Shown: positions 35,226 through 45,103, counted from the stretch's first letter. The stretch: 64,000 nt of DNA from CAWFGW01 sp963849955 (GCA_963849955.1 CAWKJU010000010.1:186001-250000), one strand, 5' to 3'. Notes: generated by a model from the sequence alone, not told the origin. Numbers and translations are program-made.

Positions 35226-37061
35226 ATGTGTGGAATAGTAGCTTATGTAGGGCATCGAGAGGCTTACCCAATTATTATAAAGGGATTGCAACGTTTAGAA
35301 TATAGAGGGTACGATAGTGCAGGAATTGCAATTTTAAACAACGGATTAAAAGTTGTCAAAAAGCAAGGTAAGGTGGCTGCCTTAGAAGAATTAGCTGCTA
35401 AAGAAAATCTCTCAAGCCATATTGGAATTGGACACACACGCTGGGCTACTCATGGTGAGCCAAGTGATCGAAATGCACATCCACATACTGCTGGAAATGG
35501 TGAATTTGCATTAGTACATAATGGCATAATAGAAAATTATGCTTCGATTAAAGAAGAGTTGATAAAAAAAGGCCACGTTTTTCTGAGCGAAACGGATAGT
35601 GAAGTACTTGTACATTTTATTGAAGATATTCAAAAAAACGAAGGATGTGACTTAGAACAAGCATTGCGTTTAGCATTACAGCGTGTTGTAGGTGCTTATG
35701 TTATTGTTTTGATCTCTCAAAATGAACCCAACACCTTATACGCTGCTCGAAAAGGAAGTCCTCTAGTTATTGGTGTAGGGAAAGGCGAACACTTTTTAGC
35801 TTCAGATGCTACGCCTATAATTGAGTATACAAAAGAGGTGGTTTATGTAAATGATTATGAAGTTGCAATAATTAAAAATAACGAATTAAGTCTTAAAAAT
35901 CTTGATAATGAATATCATGCCCCTTATGTTCAGAAGTTAGACATGGATATAGCTGCTATAGAAAAAGGCGGTTATGATCATTTTATGCTAAAAGAAATAC
36001 ATGAACAACCTACTACAGTACAAGACTGTTTAAGGGGACGTTTAGATGCAGATAATGAGCGGTTAACGCTAGGTGGGATTCGCAAGTATGCGGAAAATCT
36101 TTCTAATGCTAAACGTATAATAATCATTTCATGCGGCACCTCTTGGCACGCAGGGTTAGTTGCTGAATACATTATTGAAGAGTTATGTAGAATTCCAGTC
36201 GAAGTCGAGTATGCTTCGGAGTTTAGATATCGCAACCCAATAATTAATCCTGGAGATGTGTTAATTGCAATATCTCAATCAGGTGAAACAGCGGATACAT
36301 TGGTAGCCATAGAAAAAGCAAAATCAATGGGGGCAATTGTTTTTGGGATATGTAATGTTGTAGGTTCATCCATAGCACGCACTTCCCATGAAGGGGTTTA
36401 TACCCATGCAGGTCCAGAAATTGGTGTGGCTAGCACAAAGGCTTTTACTGCTCAACTGAGTGTGTTGGCAATGGTTGCCTTAAAAGTTGCGAATGAAAGA
36501 GCTACTATTTCGAAAGAGCGCTATGGTTCATTGTTAAGAGAATTAGCATCAATCCCTAAAAAAATAGAGTTAGCTATTCAACAAGAAGAAAAAATAAAAG
36601 GTATAGCTGCAATAATAAAAAATGTAGAAAGTTGCCTGTACTTAGGTCGCGGTTACAATTTCCCTATTGCATTAGAAGGGGCTTTGAAATTAAAGGAGAT
36701 ATCATACATTCATGCAGAGGGATACCCAGCTGCGGAGATGAAGCATGGGCCTATTGCTTTGATAGATGAAAAATTACCCGTAATTATTGTAGCTACTAAA
36801 GACAGTTATTACGAAAAGATAGTATCAAACATTCAAGAAGTTAAAGCACGAAAAGGGATAGTTATTGCAATTGTTTCTGAAGGTGACACAATTATTCCAG
36901 ACATGGTTGATCATTTTATCGAAGTTCCAGAAACGGATGAGGTGTTAATGCCGTTAGTTTCAGTTATTCCGTTACAAATATTATCCTACCACATTGGAAT
37001 AATGCGTGGATGTAATGTTGACCAACCTCGAAATTTAGCGAAGTCAGTTACGGTTGAATAA
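35226..37061 (+). CDS. glmS: Glutamine--fructose-6-phosphate aminotransferase (isomerizing)
   Basis: Makes glucosamine-6-phosphate from fructose-6-phosphate and glutamine for peptidoglycan and lipopolysaccharide. The 611-residue enzyme begins MCGIVAYVG, so Cys2 becomes the N-terminal nucleophile of the glutaminase domain after Met removal. The glutaminase part shows RLEYRGYDSAG and HTRWATHGEPS; two SIS isomerase domains follow (ISCGTSWHAG, SQSGETADT, GRGYNFPIALEGALKLKE) and the C-terminus PRNLAKSVTVE is the conserved end. The typical glmS ribozyme of Firmicutes is absent. It is 5 bp upstream of the DUF4954 gene. Confidence 0.98.
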   Translation: MCGIVAYVGHREAYPIIIKGLQRLEYRGYDSAGIAILNNGLKVVKKQGKVAALEELAAKENLSSHIGIGHTRWATHGEPSDRNAHPHTAGNGEFALVHNGIIENYASIKEELIKKGHVFLSETDSEVLVHFIEDIQKNEGCDLEQALRLALQRVVGAYVIVLISQNEPNTLYAARKGSPLVIGVGKGEHFLASDATPIIEYTKEVVYVNDYEVAIIKNNELSLKNLDNEYHAPYVQKLDMDIAAIEKGGYDHFMLKEIHEQPTTVQDCLRGRLDADNERLTLGGIRKYAENLSNAKRIIIISCGTSWHAGLVAEYIIEELCRIPVEVEYASEFRYRNPIINPGDVLIAISQSGETADTLVAIEKAKSMGAIVFGICNVVGSSIARTSHEGVYTHAGPEIGVASTKAFTAQLSVLAMVALKVANERATISKERYGSLLRELASIPKKIELAIQQEEKIKGIAAIIKNVESCLYLGRGYNFPIALEGALKLKEISYIHAEGYPAAEMKHGPIALIDEKLPVIIVATKDSYYEKIVSNIQEVKARKGIVIAIVSEGDTIIPDMVDHFIEVPETDEVLMPLVSVIPLQILSYHIGIMRGCNVDQPRNLAKSVTVE

Positions 37062-37066
37062 TAGAT

Positions 37067-39250
37067 ATGATTACTAAAAAACCACTTGAAAGTCTAGGCT
37101 ATTCTTTTATTGATCCACAGTATCTACCCAAAGGTGCTACGCAGAATTATTTGCGTGATTTAACTATTCGAGAAAAAAACTATCGAAATCTCACGGCCTC
37201 AGAAATAGAAGAACTAGTTAGAAATCGAAATACATCGGATAATTGGAACAATATATTAGTCACTGAAAAATTCAATGCGAAGTTAGTTCGTGACTGTCAG
37301 TTTTTTGGTTTGGTCAGAATTGGCGCTCTAGAGGAAGTTTATTTAGAATATCATGATTTAAAATTGCCCGTAGGACTCTATAAATCAAAAATTGTTGCTT
37401 GTGATTTTGGAGATAATGTAGCTATTGAGAATGTGAACTATATGGCACATTACCAAATAGGAAGTGAAACTACGGTGTTAAATGTGAATGAAATGGCCTG
37501 TTCTCCTACGTCAAAGTTTGGGAATGGAATAGTTAAAAAAGGACAGCCTGAAAGCATTCGAATATGGTTAGAACTATGTAATGAAAATGGAGGTAGAAAA
37601 GTACTTCCGTTTGATGGCCTTTTGCCTGGTGATGCTTTTCTCTGGTCGAAGTACAGAGACGATACTTCCTTAATGCAAAAATTCCAAGACTTTACTGAAA
37701 AAGATTTTGATGATAGACATGGATATTTTGGTTCTGTAGGTGAAAAAACAATTATTAAACATTGTAAGGTTATTAAAAATGTAAAAATAGGCGATCATGC
37801 TTATTTAAAAGGAGCAAACAAACTTAAAAACCTTACCATAAACAGTACAGATGAAGCACGAACACAAATAGGTGAGGGGGTTGAATTAGTAAATGGAATA
37901 ATCGGTTATGGTTGTCGTGTATTTTACGGAGTAAAGGCCGTACGATTTGTCATGGGAACTAATTCTAGTTTGAAGTATGGAGCCCGACTAATTAATTCAT
38001 ACCTTTCAGATAATGCAACGGTGTCTTGCTGCGAAGTACTAAATTCGCTGATTTTCCCTGGTCATGAGCAACATCATAATAACTCTTTTTTATGTGCAGC
38101 TATGATTATGGGGCAAAGTAACATGGCGGCTGGAGCAACTATTGGATCAAATCATAATTCAAGAGGGAATGATGGAGAAATAGTTGCTGGTAGAGGCTTT
38201 TGGCCTGGCTTGTGTGTGAGTTTAAAACACAATTCACGATTTGCTTCTTATACTTTGCTTTCAAAAGGGGATTATCCTTCTGAATTAAATATTCAACTAC
38301 CATTTTCGTTGTTAATTAATGACGAGTCTGAAGGCACTCTTAAGATAATTCCTGGTTATTGGTTTTTATATAATATGTATGCATTAGCGAGAAACTCTTG
38401 GAAATATCGCGATCGTGATAAGCGATATTTAAAAGTACAAGACTTAGAGTTTGACTATTTAGCACCAGATACTGTTGATGAAATACTACAAGGAATAGAG
38501 TTATTAGAAAAATGGGCTTCTACTTCTTTTCCTTCTCCAGAGCAGGGTACAAAAGCATTAGGTAGGTCGCTTTTAAATGATAAAAAGAAAGGGACTTCAT
38601 TATTACTAAGAGCACATGGAGTGGAATCATCAAACCGTCCAGTAATTATTTTAAAGCCATATAGGGGGTACCAAAGTTTTGTTGAAGCGGGGATACTATA
38701 TGCAACTAAGATATTAGTTTTATATGGTTTGAGAGAAAATGTGTTAACTTATAATCTGCTAAAAGCAAAGCTTGAAGATAGAGAAAATACGGATTGGGTA
38801 AATGTGGGAGGTCAGTTGATTCCACGCGACACCTTAAATTTGTTGAAATCAGACGTAAAAACTGGAGTTATTTCTTCATGGGAAGAGGTTCATAAAAGAT
38901 ATCAAAACATTGGCGATCATTATCCGTATGAGAAAGCTGCTCATGCGTTTAAAACGCTTATTCGCATAGCCGAAATTCGTGGAGTTGAATTGAATGAAGA
39001 CTCATTTAATGAGTTTATTATTGAAGGTGTAAAAATTAATAATAAGCTGACATTAAGGACTTTAGATTCAAGGAAAAAAGATTATGAAAACCCTTACCGG
39101 AAAATGGTCTATGACTCTGATGAAGAAATGGATGCTGTTATCGGTAAATTTGAAGACAACGAATTTATTCAAATAACTAAAAATGAAGCTGAATACTTGG
39201 AGAAAAAAGTAGCACAGTTTTTAAAAGTGAAAAAATTAAATTTAGAATAA
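37067..39250 (+). CDS. DUF4954 family protein with hexapeptide-type beta-helix
   Basis: A 727-residue cytoplasmic protein of the DUF4954 family, whose function is not established. The middle (about residues 230-390) reads as left-handed parallel beta-helix repeats (IIKHCKVIKNVKIGDHAYLKG, VELVNGIIGYGCRVFYGVK, ATIGSNHNSRGNDGE shown as short pieces), the fold of sugar nucleotidyl- or acyltransferases such as GlmU. The C-terminal third is helical. Because it starts 5 bp after glmS and belongs to the same transcript, a step in amino-sugar metabolism or its control is plausible; that is inference only. Length fits the family. Confidence 0.85.
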   Translation: MITKKPLESLGYSFIDPQYLPKGATQNYLRDLTIREKNYRNLTASEIEELVRNRNTSDNWNNILVTEKFNAKLVRDCQFFGLVRIGALEEVYLEYHDLKLPVGLYKSKIVACDFGDNVAIENVNYMAHYQIGSETTVLNVNEMACSPTSKFGNGIVKKGQPESIRIWLELCNENGGRKVLPFDGLLPGDAFLWSKYRDDTSLMQKFQDFTEKDFDDRHGYFGSVGEKTIIKHCKVIKNVKIGDHAYLKGANKLKNLTINSTDEARTQIGEGVELVNGIIGYGCRVFYGVKAVRFVMGTNSSLKYGARLINSYLSDNATVSCCEVLNSLIFPGHEQHHNNSFLCAAMIMGQSNMAAGATIGSNHNSRGNDGEIVAGRGFWPGLCVSLKHNSRFASYTLLSKGDYPSELNIQLPFSLLINDESEGTLKIIPGYWFLYNMYALARNSWKYRDRDKRYLKVQDLEFDYLAPDTVDEILQGIELLEKWASTSFPSPEQGTKALGRSLLNDKKKGTSLLLRAHGVESSNRPVIILKPYRGYQSFVEAGILYATKILVLYGLRENVLTYNLLKAKLEDRENTDWVNVGGQLIPRDTLNLLKSDVKTGVISSWEEVHKRYQNIGDHYPYEKAAHAFKTLIRIAEIRGVELNEDSFNEFIIEGVKINNKLTLRTLDSRKKDYENPYRKMVYDSDEEMDAVIGKFEDNEFIQITKNEAEYLEKKVAQFLKVKKLNLE

Positions 39251-39256
39251 TTATTT

Positions 39257-41293
39257 ATGATGTACCGTTACCTGTTTTTAAGCCTCTTGTTTTTTTTGTT
39301 TGGTACGGTAAAAAGTCAAGATATTGAATGGGCAGATGAGCTAAAAGAGTTTTCTTCCCAAAGAGATGTTAAGCAGTTTTCAGCGAAACAAGCATTGGGT
39401 AAGCCGAATGCTTTACCACAAGGAGGAATAAGTCCTTGTGCATGGGAACCATTGAGGGAAGGGGATAGAAAAGGAGAATTTATTTACGTTCGATTTAAAA
39501 ACCCTTTATTTACGAAGCAAGTCATTGTTTGTGAAAACAGAAATCCCGGTTCAATAATTCAAATTGATTTTATTAACACCTCTGGAGATGTTTTTACAGT
39601 TTTTAAAAAAGAGAAAGCTGAAGCTTTAGGCAAAGCTACAAATGTATTTAGTTATGTGTTAGAAGAACAAACGAAGTACAAAGTAAAGGGAGTGAAGCTT
39701 TATCTTCAGACATCTGATGTTAAAGGTTTTAATGCAATAGATGCTATTGGCATATCGGAAACAGAGGTTGCTTATGAACCTCAAATAAAATTGGCAACAG
39801 ATGCATCAAGTTATGGAAAACCAGAAAATTTAAGTGCTGAAGTTAACTCGGTTGCGTATGAGTTTTTACCTCAGATATCATCTAACGGAAAAAAGCTCTA
39901 TTACTCAAGACGTTACCATCCTGAAAATCATTCTTATAGATCCTTAAATGAAGAGCAGGGTTTTGTAGATGATGATATCTGGGTTTCAGAATTTGATGGG
40001 AATAAATGGACGCATGCTGAAAGATTACCAGAGCCTTTAAACAATAATTTTCCTAATGCTGCATATACTATTACTCCAGATGGGAATTCATTGCTCCTAG
40101 CAGGCGCATATAACAGAAATTCACCTCCAGAAAAAGGAGTTTCGTATAGCTACAAAACTACAAACGGTTGGAGTTTCCCTGTACCTCTAACTATTAATGG
40201 TTTTTACAATGCTGGTCCATATAGTGAGTTTTACCTTGGTACAAGTAAAAAGATCTTACTCATGACACTTGTTAGAGAAGAAGGTTATGGAGATAACGAT
40301 GTATATGTGAGTTTTATTAACAAAGATAAATCTTGGACAACACCTAAAAACTTAGGCGAAATCATTAATACAGCAGGAGTTGAATCATCTCCTTTTTTGG
40401 CAGCAGATAATAAAACCATGTATTTTTCTTCTGATGGTTTTAGTGGCTACGGTAAACGAGATTTGTTCGTGACACACCGTTTAGACGATTCTTGGACAAA
40501 CTGGTCTGAACCAGTCAATTTAGGTAATGTGATTAATTCAGATGAAAATGAAAGTTACTACTCTATCCCAGCTTCTGGTGAGTACGCTTATTTTGTGTCA
40601 GGTAAAGAGTCTTTAGGTAAGAATGATATTTTTAGAGTCAAACTACCAAATGCCATAAAGCCAGCACCCGTATCTTTGATCTCAGGTCGTATTATAGATA
40701 AGTCTACGGGTGAAATCATCAATGAATCATTGGAAATAGACTATGAAATATTGCCTGAAGGAATTCAAGAAGGTACTGCGTTAAGTGATCCACAGTCTGG
40801 AGATTATAGTATTGTACTAACTCATGAGTTGGTGTTTGGGTTTCGTGCTTCAAAAAAAGGATATTATGGAGAAAGCTCTTTTCTTGATTTAACCTTGGAA
40901 GAACATAAGTTATACGAAGAAATTACTAGTGACCTTTATTTAGTGCCTTTGAAAGTTGGACAGAAAATCTTACTCCGAAATGTGGGTTTTGATCAAGGGA
41001 AGTCAGAATTGCTGAGTTATTCTAGACCTGAATTAAATCGTCTGGTTAAATTATTAAAAGAGAATCCAAAAATGATCATAAGACTTGAAGGACATACAGA
41101 AGCAAAAGGATATCAAGACTGGAACCTTAAGTTGTCCAAAGAACGAGTTGAGACTGTTGCGGCTTATCTGATGGCGCAAGGAGTGAAGTCAACGCAGTTG
41201 GAGTCAAAAGGTTATGGAGGAAGTAATCCTATATATCCTGACAATGAGAGTGAATGGAATCGAAGGGTAGAATTTGAAATATTAGCAAAGTAA
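39257..41293 (+). CDS. OmpA-family outer-membrane protein with PD40 repeats
   Basis: A 678-residue exported protein (signal peptide about 1-21, ending VKSQ). An N-terminal domain (about 22-175) of unknown type contains ASKQALGKPNALPQ-like text (ALGKPNALPQGG). PD40/WD40-like beta-propeller repeats follow (about 200-470; PQISSNGKKLYYSR, YTITPDGNSLLLAG, YFSSDGFSGYGKRDLFV), then a carboxypeptidase-regulatory-like domain and a C-terminal OmpA domain (about 570-678). The order resembles PorE-type proteins that anchor the type IX secretion machinery to peptidoglycan, but the usual TPR part is missing, so this is not claimed. In the OmpA domain the peptidoglycan-binding Asp is Glu (GHTEAKG). It lies 6 bp from the next gene. 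Confidence 0.88.
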   Translation: MMYRYLFLSLLFFLFGTVKSQDIEWADELKEFSSQRDVKQFSAKQALGKPNALPQGGISPCAWEPLREGDRKGEFIYVRFKNPLFTKQVIVCENRNPGSIIQIDFINTSGDVFTVFKKEKAEALGKATNVFSYVLEEQTKYKVKGVKLYLQTSDVKGFNAIDAIGISETEVAYEPQIKLATDASSYGKPENLSAEVNSVAYEFLPQISSNGKKLYYSRRYHPENHSYRSLNEEQGFVDDDIWVSEFDGNKWTHAERLPEPLNNNFPNAAYTITPDGNSLLLAGAYNRNSPPEKGVSYSYKTTNGWSFPVPLTINGFYNAGPYSEFYLGTSKKILLMTLVREEGYGDNDVYVSFINKDKSWTTPKNLGEIINTAGVESSPFLAADNKTMYFSSDGFSGYGKRDLFVTHRLDDSWTNWSEPVNLGNVINSDENESYYSIPASGEYAYFVSGKESLGKNDIFRVKLPNAIKPAPVSLISGRIIDKSTGEIINESLEIDYEILPEGIQEGTALSDPQSGDYSIVLTHELVFGFRASKKGYYGESSFLDLTLEEHKLYEEITSDLYLVPLKVGQKILLRNVGFDQGKSELLSYSRPELNRLVKLLKENPKMIIRLEGHTEAKGYQDWNLKLSKERVETVAAYLMAQGVKSTQLESKGYGGSNPIYPDNESEWNRRVEFEILAK

Positions 41294-41299
41294 ATTTTT

Positions 41300-42031
41300 A
41301 TGATGATTTATCAATTTCACTTTTTTGATTTTGACAATATAACCCATGGAGTAAGTTCCAAAAATAGAGAAGACACTTCCAGATATGGAAGTTTTAATCT
41401 TGCATCACATGTTGGCGACAATTTACAAAAGGTAGTCGAAAATCGCGTTAAACTGGCAGCCAAAATAGATGTTGCACCAGAGCAGTTAGCTTTTGCTAAC
41501 CAAACACATTCTGTTAATGTGAAAGTAGTGGTTTCCGTTAATGAAGAATTGATGGATACAGATGCAATGATTACAAACCAAAGAGGGATTTGTTTAAATG
41601 TGCTCACTGCAGATTGCGTACCTATTTTATTGTTTGATCCCGTAAAAAACGTTATAGGGGTCGTACATGCTGGTTGGAAGGGAACTCTTGGTGAAATTAC
41701 ACGCTGCACAGTTTCGAAAATGAAATCGGTTTATGATATAGACCCCAAAAATCTGTTAGTAGGTATTGGTCCCTGTATAAGTCTTGAAAACTATGAAGTT
41801 GGAGAAGAGGTAGCTAAACAGTTTTCCTCAGAGTTTTATTTTGAGAAGCGTAATAAAAAATATTTATTGGATTTAGTCAATGCCAACATTCATCAATTAA
41901 TTGCTTTGGGTGTGAAGAAAGTAAATATTGAAGTGATGAACATTTGTACCAAAACTTCAACGCGATTTTATTCCGCGAGGCGTGATGGTATTCAAAGTGG
42001 TCGCTTTAGCTCTTTCATTATGTTGAAGTAG
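41300..42031 (+). CDS. pgeF: Purine nucleoside phosphorylase-type laccase-domain protein
   Basis: A 243-residue member of the YfiH/PgeF family, annotated variously as polyphenol oxidase or peptidoglycan editing factor; members have purine nucleoside phosphorylase and adenosine deaminase activity. The metal-binding residues are seen in FANQTHSVNVKVV (His), NVLTADCVPILL (Cys) and GVVHAGWKGTLG (His). The C-terminal SARRDGIQSGR loop is typical. Two consecutive ATG codons (41300, 41303) can start it. It is 6 bp after the OmpA/PD40 gene and convergent with the epimerase-like gene. Confidence 0.92.
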   Translation: MMIYQFHFFDFDNITHGVSSKNREDTSRYGSFNLASHVGDNLQKVVENRVKLAAKIDVAPEQLAFANQTHSVNVKVVVSVNEELMDTDAMITNQRGICLNVLTADCVPILLFDPVKNVIGVVHAGWKGTLGEITRCTVSKMKSVYDIDPKNLLVGIGPCISLENYEVGEEVAKQFSSEFYFEKRNKKYLLDLVNANIHQLIALGVKKVNIEVMNICTKTSTRFYSARRDGIQSGRFSSFIMLK

Positions 42032-42041
42032 TTGAGTTATA

Positions 42042-42827
42042 TTACAAATAGTGAAATAGTGACTCATTTTTAAAATCGAAAGCAGTAACCGGAGCAATTG
42101 TTTCAATAATTCTTTCAGTAAACTTATCAGGTGTTGGGTACGGGAAATCTTTATCTTCACTTTCATATGCTTTTTTATAAAAAGAATATTTATCGGGGTG
42201 ATGGGGGTGAACTCCATTAATAATATTGACTACATTATTGATTATAGCTGTAAAGGATAAGTTGACAGCATCCTCTAAATGAATGAGGTTAGCATTGGAA
42301 TTGCTTTCTAATTGTTTTGCAGAGCGAACAAACCGTGAGGGATGTCTATTAGGACCAAATAAACCTCCTAAACGGATGACAGTTGTAGATTGAAAACTAT
42401 CACAAATTAATTTCTCCGATTCCAAAAGTTCTTTGCCTTTAACTGAATCAGGTGTGAATGAGGTGGTTTCATTAAAAATGCCAGAACTAGGATACACAGC
42501 GGTGGAGTTAATATATACAGCTTTTTTAATGTTGGAGGGGTGAAGCTTTTTTAGGAATCGTTCTAATTTTATAATGAATGAACCGGTAGGGTTGCTTCGT
42601 AATCCGGGGGGAATATTGAGAAATATGATGTCGCACGCATTCAAAAAATAAGTTTCGTAATCGCTCATATCTAAGTCGAGAATATGGGCGTCAATACCTT
42701 TAACGGTCAAGTTATTTAACTTGTCTTTGGAGGTAGTAGTGCCAATTATTTTAAAACCGTGGTTAATTAATTTTTCCGCTAATGGCAGTCCTAACCATCC
42801 ACAACCTACTATTGCTATTGTTTTCAT
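42042..42827 (-). CDS. NAD-dependent epimerase/dehydratase-like protein (YeeZ-type)
   Basis: A 261-residue Rossmann-fold protein starting IAIVGCGWLGLPLAEKL, which matches the YeeZ/atypical SDR group rather than the classical GxxGxxG extended SDR. A YINSTAVYPSSG segment (about 105-116) gives the SDR active-site Tyr region with the Ser-Thr before it. Substrate unknown. Its start overlaps the HAD gene's stop by 4 bp (ATGA type), so the two minus-strand genes are translated together. Confidence 0.82.
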   Translation of the reverse strand: MKTIAIVGCGWLGLPLAEKLINHGFKIIGTTTSKDKLNNLTVKGIDAHILDLDMSDYETYFLNACDIIFLNIPPGLRSNPTGSFIIKLERFLKKLHPSNIKKAVYINSTAVYPSSGIFNETTSFTPDSVKGKELLESEKLICDSFQSTTVIRLGGLFGPNRHPSRFVRSAKQLESNSNANLIHLEDAVNLSFTAIINNVVNIINGVHPHHPDKYSFYKKAYESEDKDFPYPTPDKFTERIIETIAPVTAFDFKNESLFHYL

Positions 42828-43474
42828 GATAGTGCTTTAATGGCCTCACCCAAATCGTGCATGTTTTCTATTAAAATATCAGGGTTTAAAGCTTGAAGTT
42901 GGGCTTTTTTCTCTTTTACTGCGTAAGCAATAACCTTCATATTAGCGTTTTTTGCCGCTTGAATTCCGTTGGCACTGTCTTCAATAATAATCGAATTTTC
43001 AGGAGAAAAATTCATGTTTTTGGCGGCATGCAAAAATAAGTCAGGTTCAGGTTTCCATGTTTGAATATCGTAAGCGCTAAAAAGATGTTTGGAGTTAAAA
43101 TGGGGGAGAATACCAGTTACTTCTAAATTTAGGCGGATTTTTTCAACAGGTCCATTAGAAGCAACACATTTTGTATGAGTTAAATTACCTAACGAATGAA
43201 GAATTCCATCAACGGGTTTTAAATCAGTTTTAAACCGTTCAAAGGTTCGTTTTCTAAATTCTGGAATGAATTCATGAGATAACTTTTTATTATAAGTTTT
43301 TTCCAAAAAGGTCATAGTAACATGTAAAGCACCACCAAGCATGTCTTCATGAAGTGTAGCATACGGAATTTCAATTCCTTCTTCTAAAATCATTTCGTAA
43401 AACACATTAGAGTTGATGACTTCAGAGTCAACAAGAATACCATCACAATCAAAAATTATTAAAGGAGAAGCCAT
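42824..43474 (-). CDS. HAD-IA family phosphatase
   Basis: A 216-residue haloacid dehalogenase-like phosphatase, subfamily IA v3. Motif I is FDCDGILVDSE (residues 8-18) with the nucleophile Asp and the Asp acid/base two residues on; motif II is in CVASNGPV; motif III is Lys in WKPEPDLF; motif IV is EDSANGIQAA. The YieH/beta-phosphoglucomutase-like cap is inserted after motif I. Substrate unknown (small phosphorylated sugars are common). First gene of the two-gene minus operon. Confidence 0.92.
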   Translation of the reverse strand: MASPLIIFDCDGILVDSEVINSNVFYEMILEEGIEIPYATLHEDMLGGALHVTMTFLEKTYNKKLSHEFIPEFRKRTFERFKTDLKPVDGILHSLGNLTHTKCVASNGPVEKIRLNLEVTGILPHFNSKHLFSAYDIQTWKPEPDLFLHAAKNMNFSPENSIIIEDSANGIQAAKNANMKVIAYAVKEKKAQLQALNPDILIENMHDLGEAIKALS

Positions 43475-43508
43475 TATTTTTTACTGCTGTTTATATATTG
43501 CTTTTGTT

Positions 43509-44063
43509 TTGAGGCAAAGTAAAAAAACATTTCAAGGAATAATAATAACGGGCGGTCCTGGTAGCGGCAAAACTACACTTATCCAGGAATTAAAAAAATT
43601 AGGGTATCCAGTACATCCCGAAGTAGCCCGCAGAGTCATTCAGGAACAACTCGGCTTGGGTTCAGATGCGGTTCCTTGGAAAAATATCCATGCATTTAGC
43701 GAATTAGCAAAGGGGATAATGCTAAATGAGTTTCCTGTTAATGCGGAGGGTGTACATTTTTTTGATCGAGGAATCCCTGATTTAATGGCTTATTTTTTAG
43801 TTGGAAATCACCCCATAAATGAGTTGTATTATAAGGCGTTGGCTCAAGTCCCATATAGTAAAAAAGTTTTTGTATTGCCTCCTTGGAAAGAGATTTATAG
43901 CACCGATAACGAGCGAAAAGAATTGTTTAAGGAAGCCTGTTATGTGTATGAATGTATAAAAAAGACCTATGTAAAGTTAGGGTTTGAATTGATTGAAGTA
44001 CCTAAATTAAAAGTAAACCAACGAGTTGCTTTTTTATGCGAGCAGTTATTACTTATAGAGTAA
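43509..44063 (+). CDS. AAA_28-type P-loop ATPase/kinase
   Basis: About 184 residues with a Walker A motif GGPGSGKTT near the N-terminus, a DRGIPDLMAYF segment (about residues 86-96), and a C-terminal LIEVP strand; the layout fits the AAA_28/NadR-like nucleoside or small-molecule kinase group found in this phylum. The frame has an ATG at 43413, but that would overlap the divergent HAD gene by 62 bp and add a poor leader. The TTG at 43509 (giving MRQSKKTF before the P-loop) is the better start. Substrate unknown. Confidence 0.78.
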   Translation: MRQSKKTFQGIIITGGPGSGKTTLIQELKKLGYPVHPEVARRVIQEQLGLGSDAVPWKNIHAFSELAKGIMLNEFPVNAEGVHFFDRGIPDLMAYFLVGNHPINELYYKALAQVPYSKKVFVLPPWKEIYSTDNERKELFKEACYVYECIKKTYVKLGFELIEVPKLKVNQRVAFLCEQLLLIE

Positions 44064-44092
44064 ACAGCATTCGTTCATTTTTAAGAAGAAGC

Positions 44093-45103
44093 TTAGATTT
44101 TTAATACTTCAAATTCAACACGTCTGTTCTTTTGCAAATTCTCAGGAGAGTTGTTGGGTAATAAAGGCTTGGTGTCACCATAGCCTTCTCCTTTTAAACG
44201 ATTGAGTTTAATTCCTTTTCTAATGAGGTAATACCTAACCTCATTGATACGCTGTTGAGAAAGTTTTAAGTTAGCGGTAGGACTTCCTGTATTGTCGGTA
44301 TGCCCCTTTAGTTTGATACTCATGTTAGGGTTTTCTTTCATAAGAGTAACTAATTTATCTAATACAGGAAAAGCTTCTCTTTGTAAATGAAAGTCACTCT
44401 GTTTAAAATTAATGTTTGGTAGCTGGATTACGTCACCCACTTTAAATAAATTGAGTTGAAAGGTTAATTCAAAAATAGAAGAAGTTGGAGGTTTCTCTTC
44501 AAAATTTACTTCTACTGTTTTAGGAATGTATTGGGGATACATAACTGTGATTTCAAAGTGCGAATTTGGAGTCAGTTTGAAGTTAAAATATCCATTGCTG
44601 TTACAAATACCCGTACCATTTGCTTTTCCTTTTAGGTTTAACGTGCTCATGATGATGCTAGCTTTTAATGGCGCTTTGGTAATGCTGTCGATAACGTGAA
44701 CCACTAAGTGAACTTCTGTTAATTCAGGTGAAAGTACTTTGATAGAATCTTCTTTTTGTTTGTCGATTTTGACTATTGTATCAGTTGATGTGGATGCTGA
44801 TTGAGTGGTACTGTCTAAAAGTATCTTTTGTGACGCTTTTGTTTTAGACGTGTCTATGGTTTTATTGATTTGTACAGGGGTAAGTATCAATGGTGGTGTT
44901 AGCGGTTTTGTAAGCCCACTATCTGTACTAATTAAACTATTTGTGGTTGTTGTATCAAGTAGTAATAGTGGCTTTTGTGAAACCGTTGAGTCAGGAGAAT
45001 TACGCACTTGATGGTTTTGTAAACTATCAGGTAGTGTTTGGCTTCTTGCTGTATACGATAGCAAGAAAATTATGAGCAAACATATGGCATGCAAGAGTTT
45101 CAT
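44093..45103 (-). CDS. OmpA-family protein with Ser/Thr-rich linker
   Basis: A 336-residue exported protein (signal about 1-21, ending TARSQ). A low-complexity Ser/Thr/Lys region (about 30-125) is followed by a carboxypeptidase-regulatory-like domain (about 128-205; SITKAPLKASIIMS) and a C-terminal OmpA peptidoglycan-binding domain (about 225-336). The domain has the usual binding pair, Asp in GHTDNTG and Arg in LSQQR, and the end KNRRVEFEVLKI. It probably tethers the outer membrane to peptidoglycan. Convergent with the P-loop gene; single gene. Confidence 0.9.
   Translation of the reverse strand: MKLLHAICLLIIFLLSYTARSQTLPDSLQNHQVRNSPDSTVSQKPLLLLDTTTTNSLISTDSGLTKPLTPPLILTPVQINKTIDTSKTKASQKILLDSTTQSASTSTDTIVKIDKQKEDSIKVLSPELTEVHLVVHVIDSITKAPLKASIIMSTLNLKGKANGTGICNSNGYFNFKLTPNSHFEITVMYPQYIPKTVEVNFEEKPPTSSIFELTFQLNLFKVGDVIQLPNINFKQSDFHLQREAFPVLDKLVTLMKENPNMSIKLKGHTDNTGSPTANLKLSQQRINEVRYYLIRKGIKLNRLKGEGYGDTKPLLPNNSPENLQKNRRVEFEVLKI

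Noticed and set aside
43413..43508. ATG start at 43413 for the P-loop gene
   Set aside because: It would overlap the divergent HAD gene by 62 bp and the added 32 residues are unlike the family's start.
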